Shown here: positions 9,389 through 18,999 of the stretch, piece after piece
Position numbering within the stretch: position 1 is the stretch's first letter
How the letters are laid out: every line of letters begins with the position of its first letter
Source of the DNA: Lewinellaceae bacterium
GTDB lineage: Bacteria; Bacteroidota; Bacteroidia; Chitinophagales; Saprospiraceae
Assembly (NCBI GenBank): GCA_020636405.1
Contig: JACJXW010000008.1
Location: forward strand, 124,001 to 188,000
Reading direction: 5' to 3'
DNA length: 64,000 nucleotides
Position numbers and translations under genes: made by a program
The notes under the pieces: model-generated
The model's database searches: none
Told to the model about the DNA's origin: nothing
What the model saw: only the letters and a program-made list of their open reading frames with translations

Positions 9389-10210
9389 TTAGTCCTTCCT
9401 CCCCACGAGCAAAAAGCTTTCGGGCAGCCCCTGTAGCGGTGCTCCCTCCCAGTCCCCTACGTGTCTACCGAACTCGGCTACTTCGATCAGGCGGCAACCA
9501 GCGTCAAGTACCGCCTGAATAAAGTTGCTCATTGTCCAGTGGAACTCATAACAAATATAATCGCCCGCCTCAGGCTCCAGGATGTTGTTGCTGAAGTTAT
9601 AGCGGAAAGGGCCAAGGGCGAAATAATCCTTTTCTATCTCCAGCTTGCCGGTATGCTTCTTCCAGATGCGGCGGAACGGATGGTATTCATTGACCATGAA
9701 TAAGCCGTCGGTACGTAGGATGCGTACTGCTTCGTTATAGTATTGCTGAAGATCAGAGATCCAAACTGCCACATGGCCGCCGGTGTATATAAGGTCGAAC
9801 GCAGCATCCGGCAGTACGCTTAGATCGGTTACGTCTGCCTGGATGAATTTGATGTCAAGTCCCAGTTTTTCGGCCCGTTCCCTGGCATGGTCCAGTTGTT
9901 TTTCGGAAATATCGATAGAAGTAACCCATGCCCCCATACCTGCCAGGGCGAGAACGGCCATATTGTCACCACTACCCAGCACAGCTACTTTTTTGCCGGC
10001 TATCCCGGTGGAATGGCTACCTACAGGTAACTTTGCCCGGGGAGAATACCAAAGGGACAGGTCTTTAAAGTATTTCATTTCTTCTGGGACAAAGACGAGT
10101 TCAGGGTGGGAGGGGATCTTCCGCCATGTGTCCCGTCGGTCAATCATCGCCTTCCATTTGGCAGCGGCAGCATCCCAGCGGTCGCGATTGGATTGGTGGT
10201 AGGAGTTCAT
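9389..10210 (-). CDS. Class I SAM-dependent methyltransferase
   Basis: 273 residues with the Rossmann methyltransferase motifs: motif I VAVLGSGDNMAVLALAGMG (about 95-113), acidic residue in VTSIDIS ending strand 2, FIQADVTDL for motif II and FDLIYTGGHVAVW for motif III/IV. The N-terminal 90 residues (WDAAAAKWKAMIDRRDTWRK) and a C-terminal extension are typical of small-molecule methyltransferases in Bacteroidota. The acceptor is unknown. Convergent with the flavodoxin-like gene. Confidence 0.85.
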   Translation of the reverse strand: MNSYHQSNRDRWDAAAAKWKAMIDRRDTWRKIPSHPELVFVPEEMKYFKDLSLWYSPRAKLPVGSHSTGIAGKKVAVLGSGDNMAVLALAGMGAWVTSIDISEKQLDHARERAEKLGLDIKFIQADVTDLSVLPDAAFDLIYTGGHVAVWISDLQQYYNEAVRILRTDGLFMVNEYHPFRRIWKKHTGKLEIEKDYFALGPFRYNFSNNILEPEAGDYICYEFHWTMSNFIQAVLDAGCRLIEVAEFGRHVGDWEGAPLQGLPESFLLVGRKD

Positions 10211-10323
10211 AGCGAAAGGGTTAAATTTGTACAGGTGATTTAATGCAATTTATAAGGCATAAAACCTATAGAAAGTTCCCAGAATTCATTCCTCTTCTCT
10301 GCGATGGTCTAGCCAGGTTAACT

Positions 10324-11268
10324 TCACTCCTTCATTTCTTCACCTTTAAGGATAAATTCAAAGGGCACGTGCAGCCGTTCTGCCCAGCTTTTTTCCGAGT
10401 GTTCGGCGCCCGGAAATTTACAGGTCATCCAGTTTTCACCTTTGATATATCCGCTAGCTTTCATCTTTTCATCCATGGTCAATTGTAAGGGCTCGTACAA
10501 ACTATCGAGGGTTGCCGTTCCATAGTCGAAGTAGATCTTGTGGGTAGCCGGTTTGGGCAGGTGCTCACCGAAGTAATCGATCAGGATTTGGGGCATCATT
10601 GGGTATTTGCCCTGCAGGCTTACCGGCCAGTGGGTTGAAAGGCAGGCTGCGCGTCCGAAGATATTCGGATAACGGCAGATGGCGTATAGGGAGATCAGCC
10701 CGCCCATGCTGGAACCGGCGATATAGGTGTCCTCCGCGGCAGTCAGGGTGCGGTATTGCTGGTCGATGAAAGGCTTGAGTTCCTCTACCAAAAATTTGAG
10801 GTAAGCATCAGACAAGGGCGCCGCGCCGTATTCTTTTTGGAATATGGCTTTCAGGCTGTCGGGGAAAGCATTGAAGGGGGCCTCCGGTAAATATTCTGCA
10901 AAGCGCCTGTCCGTGTTCCAAATCCCCACCACGATGGCGGGGCGGGCCTTTTTTTCCCTGATCAGCTTTTCAAGGGTTTCATCCACCCCCCATTCGGCTC
11001 CGCCGAAGGCATTGCCGGGGGTGTACAGGTTTTGCCCGTCGTGCATGTACAGGACGGGGTAGCTCGTATTCCCCTCCTGCTCGTAACCGGGTGGAAGGTA
11101 TACATCGACATTCCGGGGCGTAACATACCGGGAGGGGAAATTGCTATGATTAACTACGGTGCCTTTCTCCGCTGTATTCAGAGTCGTGGCGGTATTGCAG
11201 GCGCAAATACCCAAGGCAGCCAGGAGGCATGCCTGAAGCAGGCGGATTCCATTCATCATGTTCGGCAA
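10324..11268 (-). CDS. Esterase-like alpha/beta-hydrolase lipoprotein
   Basis: 314 residues with a lipoprotein signal; C24 in GICACNTA is the likely lipidated cysteine. The body belongs to the putative-esterase (esterase D/enterochelin esterase-like) fold: DVYLPPGYE, VLYMHDGQNLY, nucleophile S187 in IAGSSMGGLISLY, and a late histidine in PGAEHSEKSWAERL. Expected in the periplasm or on a membrane surface. Substrate unknown; relatives hydrolyse siderophore esters or feruloyl esters. No iron-uptake genes lie nearby, so a siderophore role is not supported by context. Confidence 0.85.
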   Translation of the reverse strand: MPNMMNGIRLLQACLLAALGICACNTATTLNTAEKGTVVNHSNFPSRYVTPRNVDVYLPPGYEQEGNTSYPVLYMHDGQNLYTPGNAFGGAEWGVDETLEKLIREKKARPAIVVGIWNTDRRFAEYLPEAPFNAFPDSLKAIFQKEYGAAPLSDAYLKFLVEELKPFIDQQYRTLTAAEDTYIAGSSMGGLISLYAICRYPNIFGRAACLSTHWPVSLQGKYPMMPQILIDYFGEHLPKPATHKIYFDYGTATLDSLYEPLQLTMDEKMKASGYIKGENWMTCKFPGAEHSEKSWAERLHVPFEFILKGEEMKE

Positions 11269-11485
11269 TTTTGATCGATGCTGTAAATTCCAAAGATCTT
11301 GATAAATATCCCAATACTGACTAAAGTCATTTTTCCACAGGGAAATTCTCCAGAACTTTTTGCTGAAGATGGGGCTTTCGCCATTGCGATCTGCCGGTTC
11401 TTTTCCCGGCGGCCCAACATCTGAAGAAAATGGCTGTTAGATAAGTAATTGCCATTACATTCAATAACCAAACGCAAAGCTAACC

Positions 11486-11710
11486 ATGAAAGAAGGCTGG
11501 GTAAAAATCTATTCTTCCGTAGAGGAATTCAAGGCCAGGATCGTTGAAGACATTCTCAAGCAGAATGGCATCGAAAGCCATATTCTGGAAAAACGCGACT
11601 CGGCTATCCCCTCGCTAGGAGAATCCAATCTGTATACACCACAGGAAAAGGCGGAGGCTGCACTGGCCATCCTGAAGAAGGAGCAACTCATCGAGGTTGA
11701 GGAGGAATAA
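11486..11710 (+). CDS. DUF2007-family small protein
   Basis: 74 residues, matching the small DUF2007 domain (putative signal-transducing protein): WVKIYSSVEEFKARIVEDIL, then NGIESHILEKRDSA and LYTPQEKAEAALAIL. Acidic C-terminus. Cytoplasmic; function not known. It lies 91 nt before msrB on the same strand and could be cotranscribed with it. Confidence 0.75.
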   Translation: MKEGWVKIYSSVEEFKARIVEDILKQNGIESHILEKRDSAIPSLGESNLYTPQEKAEAALAILKKEQLIEVEEE

Positions 11711-11801
11711 ACGGCCGTGCCAAGGGGTGTTGGTGTAAGTGGGAGCCGCTCCCAACCTTTTCTTCTTCCATTTGTATTCAATGGAAGAAAACAACCTCAC
11801 T

Positions 11802-12215
11802 ATGAAAAATAAAGAAAACTGGAACGAGCTCAGCCGGGAGGAGGAATACGTCATTGCCAACAAAGGCACGGAACGGCCCTTTACTGGGGAATACTACAAC
11901 AATAAAGCGGCGGGCGTGTATATGTGCCGCCGTTGTGAAGCACCTCTGTATCGCTCTGAAGATAAGTTTGATTCCGGTTGTGGATGGCCCAGTTTTGATG
12001 ATGAGATACCGGGCGCCGTACGCCGGGAGCGCGACGCTGACGGGCGCCGTACAGAGATACTCTGCAATAATTGCGGAGGACACCTGGGCCACGTCTTCAT
12101 TGGCGAACGCTTTACTCCCAAGAATACCCGCCACTGTGTCAATTCATTGTCGATGAAGTTTATCCCACAGGAAGAATGGGAGAAGATGGCGCCGGAAAAA
12201 AAAACTACGAAATAG
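11802..12215 (+). CDS. msrB: Peptide-methionine (R)-S-oxide reductase MsrB
   Basis: Reduces methionine-R-sulfoxide in proteins. The start at 11802 gives 137 residues and the normal family N-terminus (MKNKENWNELSREEEYVI); an in-frame ATG at 11781 is possible. Zinc-binding cysteine pairs are visible as CRRC and CNNC, plus the motifs GCGWPSF and GGHLGHVF and the catalytic cysteine in RHCVNS. The 3' end overlaps msrA by 40 nt, so the two are probably translationally coupled and deal with both sulfoxide stereoisomers. Confidence 0.93.
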   Translation: MKNKENWNELSREEEYVIANKGTERPFTGEYYNNKAAGVYMCRRCEAPLYRSEDKFDSGCGWPSFDDEIPGAVRRERDADGRRTEILCNNCGGHLGHVFIGERFTPKNTRHCVNSLSMKFIPQEEWEKMAPEKKTTK

Positions 12216-12682
12216 CCGTATTTGCCTGCGGCTGTTTCTGGAGTAAGGAATATTTCTTCAGCCGGGCGGAAGGGGCCATCGCTACCCGGGTGGGATATAC
12301 CGGCGGCCACCATGATTTCCCAACCTACAAGGATGTTTGCTCCAAAACTACCGGCCATGCGGAAGCTGTAGAGGTTACTTTCGATCCGGAGCGTATTTCT
12401 TATGAGGCTCTGGCCCGCCTCTTTTTCGAACTCCACGACCCCACCATTGACCGGCGGGATAAGGGCGGACAGTACCGTTCCTCCATTTTTTATCAGAACG
12501 AAGGACAAAAGGCCGTTGCCCGGCAACTCATTGAAGAGCTGCAGCGCAACGGCCTTCTGATCGTCACTCAATTGGAGCCTGCCGCTACCTTCTGGCAGGC
12601 GGAGGCCCGCCATCAGAAATACTGCGACACGCGGGGGATGGTGCCCAAAGCGAAAACCTACCGGCTCAAACGGAAGGTATAG
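12176..12682 (+). CDS. msrA: Peptide-methionine (S)-S-oxide reductase MsrA
   Basis: 168 residues from the ATG at 12176 (MGEDGAGKKNYEIAVFACGC), preceded by ggaag inside msrB. Catalytic cysteine in GCFWSKEYFF (family GCFW motif), then RVGYTGGHHDFPTYKDVC, HAEAVEVTFDP, LFFELHDPT and QYRSSIFY, all standard MsrA blocks. Reduces methionine-S-sulfoxide. Usual enzymes carry G-x-E after GCFW; here it is S-K-E. The last 25 nt overlap the end of the convergent outer-membrane gene. Confidence 0.93.
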   Translation: MGEDGAGKKNYEIAVFACGCFWSKEYFFSRAEGAIATRVGYTGGHHDFPTYKDVCSKTTGHAEAVEVTFDPERISYEALARLFFELHDPTIDRRDKGGQYRSSIFYQNEGQKAVARQLIEELQRNGLLIVTQLEPAATFWQAEARHQKYCDTRGMVPKAKTYRLKRKV

Positions 12683-13446
12683 GAGACCCCGAAAGAACCG
12701 AAAGAGTCATAGCGGTCTCCTCCCCTCCGGTAGAGGTTGGAGATATAAGCAGCCTCGTCGGGGTCGAGGTCGGGGCGGCTCAGTCGGGCTGCCAGTTCCC
12801 CCTTCTCCTCATAGATCTTGTTGTAGTCGAGCACTGCACCGGTTACATCATCCAGATAGTCGGTAAACAACTTCCTGGCACAGATCTCGAGGCTTAGCGC
12901 GCCGCGTTCTCCCAAAAGCAGGCGCAGTCCGGCCCCAACCGGAATGGCCAGTTGGGTTCGGTTGTAAGGCCGATCATAATCTTTCAGCCCCTGTCCCTCC
13001 GTACCGAGTGGCTGCAAAGCAACAAACCCCGATTCAAACTGGGCTTCCGGGTCGAAATGGAAAACAGATACGCCGGCAAAGAAATAGGGCGTGATCAACG
13101 GAGGGTCTCCCATGAAGTTATCCGGAATGAGATACCACTCACCGACTACGTTCGCTTCAATGAGGTTGGTTTGGAATGCCAGTTTTCGCTGTGGATAAGC
13201 GCCATCGGCGTCACTGCCTCGAAGATTGCCGTAGGTAAGGCTGCCACGAAGGCCGAGGACACCGCGGTTGCGGTAACGGAAAACGATACCACCTGATGGT
13301 TCGATGAACCGGGTGTACCGGGGTAAAACTTTCGGGGACAGGTCGCCGCTATAGAAAGCTCCTCCGAAGTAAATTCCCCCTTCAAAATCCTGTGCCTGCA
13401 CGAGCACCGCCCATGCCAGTAGTGTACTGATCAATAGAAATCTCAT
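12658..13446 (-). CDS. DUF6089-like outer-membrane beta-barrel protein
   Basis: 262 residues with a signal peptide (MRFLLISTLLAWAVLVQAQ). The mature part has alternating hydrophobic/polar strands and the pattern of the Bacteroidota DUF6089 family (GGIYFGGAFYSGDLS, GGIVFRYRNRGVLGLRGSL, PYFFAGVSVFHFDP, IPVGAGLRLLLGERGALSLE) and ends in an aromatic-rich strand (FGVSYTFRLSR). Expected to sit in the outer membrane. Relatives are annotated as porin-like but the substrate is not known. Confidence 0.8.
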   Translation of the reverse strand: MRFLLISTLLAWAVLVQAQDFEGGIYFGGAFYSGDLSPKVLPRYTRFIEPSGGIVFRYRNRGVLGLRGSLTYGNLRGSDADGAYPQRKLAFQTNLIEANVVGEWYLIPDNFMGDPPLITPYFFAGVSVFHFDPEAQFESGFVALQPLGTEGQGLKDYDRPYNRTQLAIPVGAGLRLLLGERGALSLEICARKLFTDYLDDVTGAVLDYNKIYEEKGELAARLSRPDLDPDEAAYISNLYRRGGDRYDSFGSFGVSYTFRLSR

Positions 13447-13862
13447 AATATGTTTGTTTTAGCAATTTACGCATCCAGGCCCCGGCGTAACAAGCTTGTA
13501 GTTGTTACACCTTCTGGCGTATGGTTCAACCCTTCGGGCCGAAACGTTTCTGTTCTGTCCTTTTTTGGGAGCTAAGCTGCGATTTGTCGATGAAGGCGGT
13601 AAAATGTATTGTGTGCCACCTTCGTCGTAATAAGGGGAATGACTTACTACCGTTGGGCCACTACTCGGTTTGTGTACCCTGCCGGTGTATAGACTGAGCA
13701 GATAGAAGCCGGGGGGAGCTCTGGTAACGAAAGCAAAAATGTACTTTTTGCCCCGGCGGCCATCGGGCTGCGAGGGGGGAAACCGCAGCCGCCGTCTGTT
13801 CTACTTAGTTTTACCTGCACCGCTTTGGGTGGAGGGGTGGAGAAAGATAGAAAAAGTTGCTT

Positions 13863-14110
13863 TTAGGCAGGGTTGGGGAACACCTTGAGTTCATTTGAAT
13901 GCCCCCGTCGGTTGCCCGGATGGAAATGATCCGTGAAAAGGGCCGCTCCGTCCTGGCTTACCTGCCGAAGCCGATACTGATAACCGGCTTCTTTAATGAT
14001 ATTACGGTTTAAAAATACGTATTTATTTTGAGATAGTCCACTTTTTTCTTTCAGCCGGCCGGGTTGAGCCCAGGCAAAGGTTTCGCCTTGTGGCTTGAAG
14101 AAGGGCAGGG
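13863..14110 (-). pseudogene. 3' remnant of a type IX secretion cargo gene
   Basis: Reading the minus strand down to the stop at 13863-13865 gives an open frame without a start codon. It contains NKYVFLNRN, GYQYRLRQVSQDGAALFTD and ends NELKVFPNPA. The YRLRQV.(D/Q)DG and KVFPNP words are the usual end of type A type IX secretion cargo proteins in Bacteroidota, where an extra 60-70 residues normally follow KVFPNP; here the stop comes right away. The frame runs into the 3' end of corA, so the gene has lost both ends. I read it as a degraded fragment. The other part of this gap (13447-13862) shows no gene. Confidence 0.55.
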
Positions 14111-14112
14111 GA

Positions 14113-15201
14113 TCAGAGCCATCGCTTTCGTTTGAACAGCAAGATCAGGCCCAGCGCGATCAATACCATGATCCCCCACAGTACGAAGTAGCTATACTCC
14201 CAGTGCAACTCCGGCATATTGTCAAAATTCATCCCATAGATACCCGCCAGGAAGGTGAGCGGAATAAAAATGGTGGACATGATGGTCAGCAGCTGGATGA
14301 CATTATTCATCCGGAAGCTGATCTCGGAAAGATACAGGTCGTACAGGCCGCTCATCACATCGCGGTAGGTATCTATGGTATCCAGCACCTGGATGGTGTG
14401 GTCGTAAAGGTCGCGGAGAAAAATGCGGGTCGACTCTTCGATAAAGGGGCTATCGGTTTTGGAAAACCGGCCTACCGCTTCTCGTAACGGCGACACCATT
14501 TTGCGCAGCATGATCGATTGTATTTTCAGGTTGTGTATCTTCTCCTTGCTATGGCGGCCGGGGCGGGAAAGAACTTCCTCTTCCAGGTCGTCCAACACCT
14601 CTTCCAACTGGTCTAAAAGCAGATAATAATGGTCTACGATATTGTCTGTAAGGGCATAGGCCAGATAATCGCTTCCCCTTTTTTTGATCTTTCCCCTGCC
14701 GGAGTGGATGCGCTCCCGGATGGCGGGGAATAGGTCGTCTTCATCTTCCTGAAAGGAGAGGACGAATCCTTTTCCGGCATAAATGGCAACCTGCTCTGTT
14801 TTGATCTCCAGTTTTTCCCGGTCGAAGGAGAGCGATTGAACCGTGAGGAAGACGCCCGCCTCGTGTTCTTCAAATTTGGGCCGTTGCTGGGTATCGAGCA
14901 CATCCTCGAGTACCAGAGGGTGGATGTCGAAACGGTCCCCAATAGCTTGTATCAGTTCCACATTGTGCAGGCCGCGAATGTCGTACCAACTCACGAAGGC
15001 CCCTTCTTCCGGGGTGGGAAGGGTTTCTTTGACATGCTGTTCAAATATTTGGCCTTCGGCATTGAACTGGACCAGCGTGACGTAGGTTTCCTCTACTTTC
15101 TTACGGCCGGTAAAGATCAGGGTGCCGGGGGGCAACCCCGTCTTGCGCGGGCGTTTGGGGAGGCGGACGACGGGAAGCTTGGCTTTACGTAAATTCATCA
15201 T
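14113..15201 (-). CDS. corA: CorA-family magnesium/cobalt transporter
   Basis: 362 residues with the CorA layout: a long cytoplasmic alpha/beta N-terminal domain (1-about 290; VSWYDIRGLHNVELI, PLVLEDVLDTQQRPK), a long helical stalk, and two C-terminal membrane helices. The signature GMN is present in AGIYGMNFDNMPE at the end of the first helix. The C-terminus is basic (FKRKRW). Inner-membrane pentameric channel for divalent cations. Its 3' end overlaps the type IX cargo remnant on the same strand. Confidence 0.93.
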   Translation of the reverse strand: MMNLRKAKLPVVRLPKRPRKTGLPPGTLIFTGRKKVEETYVTLVQFNAEGQIFEQHVKETLPTPEEGAFVSWYDIRGLHNVELIQAIGDRFDIHPLVLEDVLDTQQRPKFEEHEAGVFLTVQSLSFDREKLEIKTEQVAIYAGKGFVLSFQEDEDDLFPAIRERIHSGRGKIKKRGSDYLAYALTDNIVDHYYLLLDQLEEVLDDLEEEVLSRPGRHSKEKIHNLKIQSIMLRKMVSPLREAVGRFSKTDSPFIEESTRIFLRDLYDHTIQVLDTIDTYRDVMSGLYDLYLSEISFRMNNVIQLLTIMSTIFIPLTFLAGIYGMNFDNMPELHWEYSYFVLWGIMVLIALGLILLFKRKRWL

Positions 15202-15413
15202 GCGGGGTAAATTACTTCAAATTTCGAAGAATGGAAAGTGCCGCCGGGAAGTAGGACTGCTTGAAAATATGAAGGAATCTTCATAAATTTGAGGGGCAAG
15301 AATGAGGCCAGTTGTTATGTGCCGGTGGTTAGATGATTGAAACCCAGGCAATAAACAACGGACAATTGGAAAAAGCTATTACCGATAACATACCAAACAA
15401 AATCTTCACCTAC

Positions 15414-16832
15414 ATGAAAATTGAGCAGATATACACCGGATGCCTGGCTCAGGGAGCCTATTATATCGAAAGCAAAGGGGAGGCCGCTATCGTCGATCCC
15501 TTGCGGGAAACCGAACCCTACCTGAAGAAAGCAAAAGACAATAACGCCAAGATAAAGTATATTTTCGAGACGCACTTCCATGCCGATTTCGTCTCCGGCC
15601 ACCTGGACCTGGCGCAGAAAACCGGCGCGCACATTGTCTATGGCCCGACTGCGGAAACAGCCTACGAGAAACACGAAGCGAAGGACGGTGAGGAATTTAA
15701 AGTGGGGGACGTTACCATTCGCGTGCTCCACACGCCGGGGCATACTCCGGAAAGCACGACTTACCTGCTGCTGGATGAAAACGGCAAAGAACACGCTATC
15801 TTTTCCGGCGATACGCTCTTTATTGGAGATGTTGGCCGGCCGGACCTCGCCCAGAAAAAGGGCAGCCTGACCAAGGAAGACCTCGCCGGATGGCTCTTCG
15901 ACAGCCTGCGCAATAAGATCATGCCGTTGCCGGACGATGTGATCGTCTATCCTGCCCACGGCGCCGGCTCTGCCTGTGGCAAAAATATGAGCAAGGAAAC
16001 CTGGGATACCCTGGGCAACCAGAAACGGACCAATTATGCCCTGCGGGCTGATATGTCGAAGGAGGAGTTTGTCCATGAAGTAACGGCAGGCCTGCAACCC
16101 CCGCCTCAGTACTTCGCCAAAAACGCCAAGATCAACAAAACGGGGTACGAGAGCTTCGACGCCGTCATGGAGCGCGGCGCTCAGGCCCTGAACCCGGATG
16201 CATTTGAACTGGCCGCCAACGCGCACGACGCTGTGGTGCTGGACGTGCGGGATAAGGAGCAATTCGTCGAAGGCTTTATCCCTAACAGCATTTTCATCGG
16301 CCTGGATGGCACTTTTGCGCCCTGGGTGGGCGCGCTGATCCCCGACCTGCAGCAGCCCATTCTGATCGTTGCCCCCAAAGGCAGGGAGGAAGAAACCGTT
16401 ATGCGCCTGTCAAGAGTCGGTTACGACAATGCCATCGGCTATCTGGACGGAGGCTTCGAAGCCTGGAAAGCGGCGGGCAAGGAGGTTGATGCCATCGACT
16501 CCATCTATGCAGACGAGTTTGCCCGGCGATTCAAGGCGCAGCCCGAGATTAAGATACTGGACGTGCGCAAGCCCGGAGAATGGAGCGCCGAGCGGTTGGA
16601 ACCCGCCGAACATTTTGCCCTTGACTTCATCAACGACAACATGGCGGCTATCCGGCGTGATGAGTTGTATTACCTGCACTGCCGCAGCGGATACCGCTCT
16701 ACGATCGCTGCTTCGATCCTGAAATCCAGAGGATATGACAATCTGGTCAACGTACAATCCTCTCTGGACGAGATCATCGCCGCCGGCATGCCCCGGACGG
16801 ACTTTGAGTGTTCCAGCAAGGCCGGAGCATAG
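15414..16832 (+). CDS. Persulfide dioxygenase-pseudorhodanese-rhodanese fusion (CstB-like)
   Basis: 472 residues from the ATG at 15414 (MKIEQIYTGCLAQGAYYI); an upstream in-frame start at 15333 adds 27 poorly conserved residues. Residues 1-about 255 are a metallo-beta-lactamase fold of the ETHE1 type: H54-x-H56-x-D58 in ETHFHADFVSGH, HTPGHTPES, FSGDTLFIGDVGRPD and YPAHGAGS. Two rhodanese domains follow. The first (about 265-370) lacks the loop cysteine (LIVAPKGREEE); the second (about 375-472) has C423 in LHCRSGYRS. This PDO-pseudorhodanese-rhodanese order is that of CstB-type enzymes, which oxidise persulfides to sulfite/thiosulfate. It opens a module with SulP, SoeBC-like and SoeA-like genes. 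Confidence 0.85.
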   Translation: MKIEQIYTGCLAQGAYYIESKGEAAIVDPLRETEPYLKKAKDNNAKIKYIFETHFHADFVSGHLDLAQKTGAHIVYGPTAETAYEKHEAKDGEEFKVGDVTIRVLHTPGHTPESTTYLLLDENGKEHAIFSGDTLFIGDVGRPDLAQKKGSLTKEDLAGWLFDSLRNKIMPLPDDVIVYPAHGAGSACGKNMSKETWDTLGNQKRTNYALRADMSKEEFVHEVTAGLQPPPQYFAKNAKINKTGYESFDAVMERGAQALNPDAFELAANAHDAVVLDVRDKEQFVEGFIPNSIFIGLDGTFAPWVGALIPDLQQPILIVAPKGREEETVMRLSRVGYDNAIGYLDGGFEAWKAAGKEVDAIDSIYADEFARRFKAQPEIKILDVRKPGEWSAERLEPAEHFALDFINDNMAAIRRDELYYLHCRSGYRSTIAASILKSRGYDNLVNVQSSLDEIIAAGMPRTDFECSSKAGA

Positions 16833-17044
16833 AGGAGGGGAGGGCAAGTGAGGTCATGGTGAAATGGCCTCATTGTCTCATTTGGGCAAGGAGTCCATTC
16901 AGCGATGTAAGTACCTGGACTGAAATACATGGAAATGAGGAGATCCAGCCCAGGCTAAAGCGTGGTGCAGGCTTCGGCAGCATTTCCACATGTTTTGCCA
17001 TTGGTGTCCGGGTACATCGCCAGAAACAGTGAAACCGTTTTATC

Positions 17045-18784
17045 GTGAATAATATCCATTCTTACATCCCCATTCTAAGTTGGTTACCGAAGTATAAAAA
17101 ATCATACCTCAGAGGAGACCTGTTGGCAGGCCTGACGGTAGGTGTGATGCTGGTACCACAAGGGATGGCCTATGGCCTGTTGGCGGGGCTTCCCCCCATT
17201 TATGGCCTGTACGCCAGTATCATTCCCTTGTTTTTGTATTCTTTTTTCGGGACCTCACGGCAATTGTCAGTGGGCCCGGTAGCCCTGGTTTCGCTGCTTA
17301 TCCTGGCGGGCGTCGGGCAGTTTGCGGAGACCGGAACGGAAGCTTTCATCGGTATGGCCATAGCTACGGCCCTGATCGCCGGTGTGATACAGATCCTGCT
17401 GGGCGTATTTCGCCTGGGTTTTTTGATCAATTTTTTATCCCATCCGGTCATTGCCGGCTTTACTTCGGCCGCAGCATTCATTATTGGGCTCAGCCAGTTG
17501 AAGAACCTGTTGGGGATCAATATTTCCCGCAGTAATTTTATTCACGAGATCATCATCAGCACCGTTCAGAATATCGGGGATATCCACTGGCCCACCGTAG
17601 CCCTGGGCATTGGAGGGATCGCTTTTATTCTTCTCCTCAAGCGGATCAATAAGGCTATACCTGGGGCGTTGCTGGCGGTGATCGTCAGTACGGCGGCGGT
17701 GTATTTTTTTGGAATGCAGGAGCAAGGCGTGGAGATCGTGCAGGAAGTGCCCAAGGGGCTGCCATCGGTTTCCGTACCCCGGATCGACTGGCCGATGGTC
17801 TTGCAATTGCTGCCTTTGGCCCTAACCATCTGCCTGATCAGCTTCATCGAATCCCTGGCTATTGCCAAGACGATCGAGGCTATGCACAAAAGCTACCGGG
17901 TGGTGCCCAACCAGGAACTCATTGCCCTGGGGCTTACCAAGATCGGCGGGGCTTTTTTTCATTCCTACCCCACTACCGGCAGCTTTACCCGCTCGGCGGT
18001 GAACAATGATTCCGGCGCCCAAACCGGCGTTTCCTCTATGATAAGCGCCGTCCTCGTCGCGCTCACCCTTTTGTTCCTGACCCCCTTGTTCTTCTACCTG
18101 CCCAAGGCCATCCTGGCGTCTATCATCGTGGTTGCTGTGATCAACCTGGTGGATTACAAGGAGGCGATCCATCTGTGGCGTACCGACCGGGGCGATTTTA
18201 TGACCATGATCGTTACCTTTGTGGCGACCCTTACTCTGGGTATACAAAATGGCGTATTTACCGGAGTGATCCTTTCCCTGGCCTTTATGATCTACCGGAA
18301 CTCCAAACCTCACATTTCCATTCTCGGGCAATTGCCCAATTCCAGGAGCTATCGGAATATCAACCGGTTTGAGAAGGCCATCCGGCACAACGAGATCCTG
18401 ATCGTCCGCTTTGATGCACAACTCTATTTTGGCAACGCCACCTACTTCCGGGAATCCCTCGAAGGACTGGTGGATAAGGAAGGCAAGGAACTCAAACTGC
18501 TTATCCTCGACGCCTCAAGCATCCACGACATTGATTCCAGCGGCATCAAGACCGTGGAGGAACTGATGGCCTATCTGCAACAGAGAGGGGTACAACTTTA
18601 CCTTTCCGGAGCGATCGGCCCGGTGCGGGATATCCTCAAGAAGAATGGCCTGATCGAAAAGATCGGCGCCCGGAACCACTTCATGTTCATTCACGATGCG
18701 GTGGAGGCTTTCCATAAGCGGCAGCAATCCGGGGAAGAAGATACCTGGACGCCCGATGCGGTACAGACGAATGAGGAGCGCTAG
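17045..18784 (+). CDS. SulP-family anion transporter with STAS domain
   Basis: 579 residues starting at GTG 17045. The N-terminal 430 residues hold 10 or more membrane helices with the SulP signatures (GLTVGVMLVPQGMAYGLLAG, PIYGLYASIIPLF, FGTSRQLSVGPVALVSLL). A cytoplasmic STAS domain covers about 440-560 (ILIVRFDAQLYFGNATYF, LLILDASSIHDIDSSGI). Family members carry sulfate, bicarbonate or other anions. Its position between a persulfide dioxygenase and a sulfite-dehydrogenase-like complex suggests sulfate or sulfite transport, but bicarbonate cannot be excluded. No operon-tight spacing: 212 nt upstream and 215 nt downstream. Confidence 0.88.
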   Translation: MNNIHSYIPILSWLPKYKKSYLRGDLLAGLTVGVMLVPQGMAYGLLAGLPPIYGLYASIIPLFLYSFFGTSRQLSVGPVALVSLLILAGVGQFAETGTEAFIGMAIATALIAGVIQILLGVFRLGFLINFLSHPVIAGFTSAAAFIIGLSQLKNLLGINISRSNFIHEIIISTVQNIGDIHWPTVALGIGGIAFILLLKRINKAIPGALLAVIVSTAAVYFFGMQEQGVEIVQEVPKGLPSVSVPRIDWPMVLQLLPLALTICLISFIESLAIAKTIEAMHKSYRVVPNQELIALGLTKIGGAFFHSYPTTGSFTRSAVNNDSGAQTGVSSMISAVLVALTLLFLTPLFFYLPKAILASIIVVAVINLVDYKEAIHLWRTDRGDFMTMIVTFVATLTLGIQNGVFTGVILSLAFMIYRNSKPHISILGQLPNSRSYRNINRFEKAIRHNEILIVRFDAQLYFGNATYFRESLEGLVDKEGKELKLLILDASSIHDIDSSGIKTVEELMAYLQQRGVQLYLSGAIGPVRDILKKNGLIEKIGARNHFMFIHDAVEAFHKRQQSGEEDTWTPDAVQTNEER

Positions 18785-18999
18785 GCCTCGTTATTTCAAC
18801 CTTTTCTAAATAGAGCGGCCTCCCGATATTTTGAAGCCGTGGCTTGTTATATAATATATGCCTGATTAGCTTACCCTTTATTTTAGGGTCACCCAATGGA
18901 CGGGGGTTCACCCCCTAACTTCTCTTTTGAATATTTTGAAATATGAAAATGTGTTCATACTTTTATCCGTCATTACAAAAATATATTCTGAAATAGAGC

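Noticed and set aside
11256..11477. 73-codon minus-strand frame between esterase and DUF2007 genes
   Set aside because: Overlaps the esterase start and looks like the leader region; no domain.
13447..13862. tRNA or small RNA in the gap, from a ggttcaacc word near 13526
   Set aside because: No acceptor or anticodon stem can be built around it.
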